This document shows positions 58,690-64,000 of a DNA stretch of 64,000 nucleotides, piece after piece (the first letter of the stretch is position 1; each line of letters opens with the position of its first letter). The translations under genes and the position numbers were made by a program. The notes under the pieces were generated by a model, which saw only the letters and a list, made by a program, of their open reading frames with translations, had not been told where the DNA came from and ran no database searches. Source of the DNA: Omphiscola glabra (Eukaryota > Mollusca > Gastropoda > Lymnaeidae); the NCBI GenBank assembly GCA_964017045.1, contig OZ024794.1, forward strand, positions 30,351,815-30,415,814, given 5' to 3'.

Positions 58690-59885
58690 GAGCTGGTAGC
58701 TTTATTGGCGTACATTTTATTAGCTCACTGTAACATTATTGTCAGGGAAATGTAACTTAGTATCAATTAAATAGTTTTCTAAAACTAAAATTGTAGGAAT
58801 ACCCTGATTTCTAATATTCCAATCAACTGGAAGGCGGGCGGGGCTTTCCCAGCGGCGGAGAGCCTCTGACGTGTCGCTTCGCAGCCCGACTTGTTAACGC
58901 TGTTCGGGTCGAGAGGAAGTGAATGTGTGTAGGGGACGTCCTATTGAACTCTGGCGTGACCGTCTGCTGTTTTTTTTTTAAGAAGTTAGATTCTAAGAAA
59001 TCAATTTTCATTATACATTTTCTTTTTTTTAAATGTATATATAATTATAAATTTCCTCCCGCCCTATTTAGATAAACCCTTATATCCGTTTTGCATTGTG
59101 ATCAGAATTTGAGAACCACTGAGTCGGGCGTGGTTAGCATGACCCAATCAACTCTTTTCATTGATCACATGTGATGAACTTCTCACGCCCATCTTTTAAA
59201 CAGTGTTTTGTACGATCTGCGGGGCTGGCAAGGGGGGCTTGTTTGCTTGACTGGGCCCTGCTGATTTAGTCCGATATCGACCTCTGCATTACCGTGTTTT
59301 GTTATAGATTGCGTTCAACTATTCTTGTTTGCAGCATGCCCTACACAACGCCGTTGCTGTCTGGGGAAACTAGACACTGAGCATGTCTGTATCATCAATC
59401 ACAATGTCAGATAATGACGACACTGTGTCAGAGACAAAGGCCGTCGCACCCAAGAACCCCTTTGCTAATCTCTTTCTCTCTCTCCCCTCTCTCATATATA
59501 TATATATGTTGCTACATGCTGTCTTATTAATCAATGTCTATACCGTCCGCACTATTCGTGAATATTTTTCTTTTAAAAACACGTATGACTTCCAACCGAT
59601 CAACTCTCATTGACTGTGCGGTAAATACGATTATGTGAGTCAGTGAGCATTTTCATGGGCTTTATCTCCACCTTTTCTAACGGAGCAAACAATCAGAACA
59701 GAAAACAGACTTACATTTTTTTATAATTTTGTTTTTGGTTGGGGTGGGGGGTACTTGCTTAAAAGAAAGCATTGACATGAGTCAAGATGGCAAGCACGGA
59801 TACATCAATTGAATCTGTTCACGGTCTACGTCCCCTGTGCTGGTCGCACCCGGGGCTCGGAGTGAAAAGCGACTGAGTGTTGTAT
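58690..59885. other. Intronic, one weak exon candidate
   Basis: GAGAACCACTG at 59111-59121 is a decayed hAT end. After TTGTTTGCAG at about 59334 come short frames, including MSVSSITMSDNDDTVSETKA from 59383, running into a CT/TA tract. No donor is visible, so no exon is called. Confidence 0.3.
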
Positions 59886-59889
59886 ACAG

Positions 59890-60105
59890 CAGCGTTTCCC
59901 AAACTTTCAAGTTTGGCGGACCGGTAAACACGTTTCAAAATTGCACCAGGGACCGGTAAACGAGTTTCAAAATTGCGCCAGGAACCGGTGCCAGTTATAT
60001 AAAATATATGTTCTATTTATTTGACCATAAATATCCATGTTGTGCGGAGTGGCAGCGTTAGGCTCGCGGACCGGTGCCGGTCTCCAGTTTTACTCTGGGT
60101 CTCTA
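59890..60105 (+). mobile_element. hAT-type element remnant
   Basis: CAGCGTTTCCCAAACTTTCA at 59890 followed by GGCGGACCGGTAAAC and later GGCTCGCGGACCGGTGCCGG is the pattern of a common non-autonomous hAT group (CAGCGGTTCCCAAACTTT...GCGGACCGGT). A 42-bp stretch (GGGACCGGTAAACGAGTTTC) is locally duplicated. The right end is not evident. Confidence 0.65.
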
Positions 60106-60109
60106 AAAA

Positions 60110-60895
60110 AATTCAATGAATAGTTAAGATGGGAGATGATGGTCGACGCAGTTTTCAAATACCGTGTATGGGGGTGTCAAGAGAATCATACACGCACCGA
60201 TTATGTACAAACTGACACTGAATATGACGTTAACATTGGGAGAGAAGCAGAGAGATAGGACGAGAACGCCAAGCACCTGGAAACGTTGACTCTCATTATT
60301 CTTCGGAATGATCCATTCATCGAATGAGTGAAGAACACCAAATATTTCTGGGTAAAAGGGTTTGTGAGCTGATTTTGATGGCATGACACGTTTGAGCCTA
60401 TGAGAGAACAACACATATCTGAATTTAGAATACGATTTAAAGAATATGGATTAAAATACTGATGTATATGTGTCCCGATTTAGATTATGACATTAAGGGG
60501 AAAAGAAGAAACACAATACAGTGATCGTCTTGCTGGATATGACGGATAAGATGAAGAGGTGCTTCACACAAAAAAAAATATAAACTGTGTTTAAATTGTT
60601 CGTCTCTCTCATCTCTGAATTAACAAAACGTGTGGAAGCTTATTCGCGTAATGGAAATCGCTTTTCTTTTCACTTAGAAACAATTGATTCATGAGAGCTT
60701 TGTGTGGCTGGTGGCTAAATTTAGCTGATATGTTCGACGCAGACCTAGATTGAAATATTTAAAATGAACGCGAGCAGTTTAAACAAGGACTCGTTATTTT
60801 AAATGTTTCTCACATTGTCCAGATGATAATAATTGACTTGGGGAGCAATGTGTTCTCTGTTATTTCTAATGTTGAAATTACACTTGAGATTGAAC
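60110..60895. other. Intronic, no gene supported
   Basis: A 96-codon minus-strand frame (60124-60414) has normal composition but no recognised domain. Confidence 0.35.
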
Positions 60896-60899
60896 GTTA

Positions 60900-61120
60900 T
60901 AGTGTGCACGATGACTACCAACTGTGCATGGTGGCGAACAACTGTGCACAACGGTGACCAAATGTGCACGATGGCGACCAGCTGTGCACAATGGTGACCA
61001 AATGTGCACGATGGCGACCAGCTGTGCACAATGGTGACCAAATGTGCACGATGGCGACCAGCTGTGCATGACGGTGACCTTATTTGAATGACGCCTCCCA
61101 AACTGTGCACAACAGTGATC
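60900..61120. repeat. 40-bp minisatellite of two 20-bp halves
   Basis: Units alternate GCGACCAGCTGTGCACAATG and GTGACCAAATGTGCACGATG. About five dimers; the halves share TGTGCAC. Edge units are diverged. Confidence 0.93.
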
Positions 61121-62350
61121 AAATGTGTTTAAAAGATGAGCTTCTCGGCACTATGGAGCAGGAAAGTTTTTTATGGCGTTGATTCTTCTATATGAAAATA
61201 TACTACCCCCCCCCCTTTCCCCCCTCCCCCCCAAAAAAACAAAAAAACAAAACAACCAAACCCTTATTGAAATAAAGACTGTTATAAAGTAATCCTCTGC
61301 ACAGACACAACATTGATGTTGATTAAATGGATTCATAGTGAATAATTCATTGTGATTTTTGTATGGCATCGAGTCCGTCTTATTTACCTATTTAAATATC
61401 ATTGAGATGTTAAATTATTTATTTATTTTTTTTTCAAGTTTTATTCGAACTCGAACGTGTTGGCGGTTGAAACCAGTCGTTGCGTATGTGGATTTTCTGC
61501 TCAACACTGATCCTAATGTATCAATAATGCATTGATAGGGGTTTTCGTTGATAGCTAGGATTGTCACTGGTGCAATGGATATGTGCGAAAGGCGACGGCG
61601 TGTGTGTCTGTGTATGTGTCCGTGAAAGCGTTGACAAATCCAAGAAAGGTAACTTTAAAAAATGAGAACCGCCCTTGAGAGTTTGAGTTGCACCCCCTTG
61701 ATTCTCTGATGACAAATACAACTCGTGAAGTCGTATCACGTAACTCTCCCATTGCAAAATAAGAGCATTCCGTTGACCAGATAATGCATAGTTGTAGACA
61801 TTGTAAGCATTTGAGAAGTCGACTGGTGGTTTAAGACAAGTGTGCAGTCTGTTTTCGAAGAAAATTTCTGGGTTTTCGAAGAAAATAGACCATGTAACAT
61901 TGACTATTTTAATAACGATGATGAATAAACTCACCTTCTAGAAATGCGCCCCCCCCCCTCTTGTTTTCAACTCGCCCATTTTTGTTTTCGCACTTACTTG
62001 TTTTGTTTTATTAAGGATGATTATCCTAAAAGTGTCTTCCAGTTAACTGAACACTCTAGCTATATCCCATTAATAGTTTGCCTAAGAAATCGATTGTCGT
62101 GCAGCAGTCCTTCCCGTGACTTTGATTTTAAGACGGTTGAAGCGATCACTTAATACGGTCAATGTCAGTCACATGTGAAAGGCCACGACTCAGGATTTAA
62201 GCTTATATTTCCTTACAGCCCGGTAAATTTAGAAATGAAGATCACCTTTTTTCCTACACCTAACGTTTTTGGTGATTGACTCAGTGCCGCAACAACTACT
62301 AGTAGAAGAGGGTAATAGCTGCAGAAAATATGTCCGCGATACGTTTAGTG
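61121..62350. other. Intronic, no gene seen
   Basis: C-runs at 61206-61231 and 61948. Duplicated GTTTTCGAAGAAAAT at 61852 and 61873. A minus-strand frame at 61521-61934 has no recognisable domain. Confidence 0.4.
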
Positions 62351-62377
62351 CTACGTGTACACTGATATTGCAATATC

Positions 62378-62605
62378 CTCTCTCTCTCCCCCTCTCTCTC
62401 CCTCTAGCCCCCTCTCTCTTCCTCTAGCCCCCTCTCTCTTCCTCTAGCCCCCTCTCTCTTTCCCTCTCTCTCTTCCTCTCTCTCTTTCCCCCTCTCCCCC
62501 GCTCGCTCTCCCCCTCCTCCTCTCTTCTTTTCTCTCTCCCCCTCTCTCGTTCTCTCTCTCTATTTCTATCTCTCTCTTTCTCACTCTCTCTCTCCCGCTC
62601 CATAG
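62378..62605. repeat. CT-rich microsatellite
   Basis: (CTCTCC)n with three copies of CTCTTCCTCTAGCCCCCTCT near 62410-62460. Lies about 360 bp upstream of the exon at 62964. Confidence 0.9.
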
Positions 62606-62659
62606 TTATAATAATTCGATGTTTAGGATTCCTTATATGATAATGTACATAAAGAATTT

Positions 62660-62973
62660 GGTGTTTGTCAATAAGATCCAACATTCTTGCCCCAGCAAAC
62701 TGTATCTATGATATTCAAAATGTTTCCCCCAACTCCTCTTTATAATAGCATCCAAGATTCTGTCCCCAGCAACTCCTCCCCATACCATCGGACATTTTTT
62801 TCCCCATGCAGCAACTCCTTTCAATAAGATCCGACATTCTTTGCCCAGCAAACCGTAGTTATAGTATCCAACATTCTTTTTCCCCCAGTAATTCCTCTCT
62901 ACAACATCCAACATTCTTTTCCAAGCAAATTATATCTAATGACATCCAACCTTCTTTCCCCAGCAACTCCTTT
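62660..62973 (+). repeat. ~38-bp minisatellite containing splice-acceptor copies
   Basis: Units of the type ATCCAACATTCTTTCCCCAG plus CAACTCCT. AG dinucleotides after the pyrimidine stretch lie at 62695, 62769, 62811, 62848, 62888, 62925 and 62963, i.e. mostly 37-42 bp apart (first step 74). The last is the acceptor of the exon at 62964, and the first ~10 exon bases (CAACTCCTTT) are still repeat sequence. Confidence 0.85.
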
Positions 62974-63239
62974 GCCTTTTGCTTCAAGCCCTGGCCTGCG
63001 TGGCCATGACCCCAGCCTACCATTCTGCCTTGTCCGAAGCGGACGTGGCGGACATGCTGATGCAGCTGCTCCTGCCGTCCGACGAATGGTACTACACGAA
63101 CCACAGCACAAAGTACGCCAAGTACGTCAAGTACCACGCCGCACGGATCCTCGTGTACATGGGCCTGTTCCACAAGCTCGGCGGCCGTGTGGACATTTTC
63201 GACAGACGACGTTTGTACCAAACCATATCGCTTGCTTAA
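62964..63239 (+). CDS. Last recognised exon of the helical-repeat protein
   Basis: Acceptor CCTTCTTTCCCCAG opens a phase-0 exon that reads QLLCLLLQALACVAMTPAYH, then ADVADMLMQLLLPSDEWYY, TKYAKYVKYHAARILVYMGL and a TAA at 63237. It continues the Armadillo-like helices of the 49315 exon (LVEALDPNHDP-QLLCLLLQALACVA reads as one repeat). Codons are GC-rich at third positions. The stop may be the true end, giving a protein of about 746 residues without the 58505 cassette or 807 with it. Alternatively an unrecognised donor near 63180-63220 leads to exons beyond the window. The HAARIL motif near the end recalls the helical part of SERAC1-type hydrolases, a weak resemblance from memory only. Confidence 0.8.
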   Translation, partial: QLLCLLLQALACVAMTPAYHSALSEADVADMLMQLLLPSDEWYYTNHSTKYAKYVKYHAARILVYMGLFHKLGGRVDIFDRRRLYQTISLA

Positions 63240-63316
63240 CTGTTGCCTGCTTACACTCTTCAAAGTCTTCACACAGACTCTACAGTTGCCTTTTTGTTCG
63301 CCTTTCTTTTTCAATT

Positions 63317-63620
63317 TCTCTCTCTCTCTCTCTCTCTCTTGGTCTCTCTCTCTCGGTCTCTCTCTCGGTCTCTCTCTCTCGGCCTGTCTCTCTCGGTCTC
63401 TCTCTCGGTCTCTATCTCTCGGCCTGTCTCTCTCGGCCTGTCTCTCTCGGTCTGTCTCTCTCGGTCTGTCTCTCTCGGTCTCTCTCTCTCTCTCTCGGTC
63501 TCTCTCTCGGTCTCTCTCTCGGTCTCTCTCTCGGTCTCTCTCGGTCTCTCTCTCAGTCTCTCTCGGTCTCTCTCTCGGCCTGTCTCTCTCGGTCTGTCTC
63601 TCTTATTAATCAATATCTCT
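63317..63620. repeat. (CT)n with GGTCTCTCTCTC / GGCCTGTCTCTC units
   Basis: About 25 units of a 10-14-bp CTCTCTCGGTCT-type repeat starting 75 bp after the stop. Long Ser/Leu and Arg/Glu reading frames here are artefacts. Confidence 0.92.
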
Positions 63621-63900
63621 CGGTATTTGGTTCACTTTCTCACTCTGATTTTCTCTAACCTCTCACTCACTCTTTCCATCTCCTTCTCTCTCTCTCTTTC
63701 TCCATCTCTCTCCACACCCCTCTCTCTCTATTTCTCTCTATCCCCCTCTCTCTTCTATCTCTCTCTCTCTCACTCACTCAATCAATATCTCTTGGTATTT
63801 ACTTCATCTTCTCACTCTGATTTTCTCTAACTCTTCACTCACTCTTTCTTTCTCTCTCTCTCCTTCTCCCCCTCTCTTTCTCTCTCACACTGTCTTGCAC
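63621..63900. repeat. CT-rich simple sequence, duplicated block
   Basis: ATCAATATCTCT(C/T)GGTATTT and CTCACTCTGATTTTCTCTAA occur at about 63608-63660 and again at 63781-63832, showing a ~172-bp duplication. Confidence 0.85.
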
Positions 63901-64000
63901 TCTGCATTTCCTTTTGTTTTCTTGCTTCATTAAATCGTTGCTCACAAGTGTTAGCCTGTCCATTTGTAAAATTGGTTATTGAATTCAAGCAACTAGATCA
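63901..64000. other. Window end, nothing recognised
   Basis: No AATAAA polyadenylation signal is seen between the TAA at 63239 and the window end. Confidence 0.5.

Noticed and set aside
59383..59613. MSVSSITMSDNDDTVSETKA frame as a new gene start
   Set aside because: Runs into CT and TA microsatellite with no donor, and cannot be linked to other exons. Kept only as a note in the intron entry.
63187..63830. Ser/Leu-rich and Arg/Glu-rich ORFs up to 239 codons
   Set aside because: Translations of CT/GA microsatellite; low complexity only.

Overview
The window looks like animal nuclear DNA. Genes are split, long AT-rich introns and spacers dominate, microsatellites and homopolymer C/G runs are frequent, and hAT-type DNA transposon remnants are scattered through it. 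The abundance of unrelated minisatellites and poly-C/poly-G runs would fit a mollusc or another lophotrochozoan, but no sequence here fixes the species. There is no sign of bacterial operons, CRISPR arrays, rRNA or a convincing tRNA.

The only coding sequence I trust is on the + strand. An intronless-looking ORF at 28541-29348 encodes a Ser/Pro-rich, probably disordered protein with about five 23-25-residue repeats centred on FxSG. Further right, 48893-49083, 49315-50280 and 62964-63239 are exons of an ARM/HEAT-like helical-repeat protein. A further phase-0 exon candidate lies at 58505-58687. The 28541 ORF ends at a GC-type donor (CAG|GCAAGT) in phase 1, and the 48893 exon begins with exactly the two bases needed. 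The simplest model is therefore one gene of about 746 or 807 residues: a disordered repeat-bearing N-terminus, then helical repeats interrupted by a Ser/Thr/Ala-rich linker, spread over about 35 kb with a 19.5-kb first coding intron. I cannot name this family with confidence.

Layout: 0.5-27.7 kb is intergenic or upstream DNA with about twenty different tandem arrays, a 166-bp hAT MITE with a perfect 8-bp target duplication (15940-16105), and several hAT end fragments. 28.5-29.3 kb is the first coding exon. 29.3-48.9 kb is the proposed large intron, again full of minisatellites, with three weak minus-strand exon candidates. 48.9-50.3 kb holds two exons. 50.3-63.0 kb is intronic, with a 43-bp KpnI-site array, palindromic MITEs and CT tracts. 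The last recognised exon starts at 62964, directly at the end of a ~38-bp minisatellite whose units copy its own splice acceptor. 63.3-63.9 kb is CT-rich simple sequence.

The strongest observations are the split gene with a phase-supported GC donor, the decoy-acceptor minisatellite, the purifying-selection signature in the FxSG repeats, the extreme diversity of minisatellites, and two short palindromic or hAT MITE families with recognisable ends.
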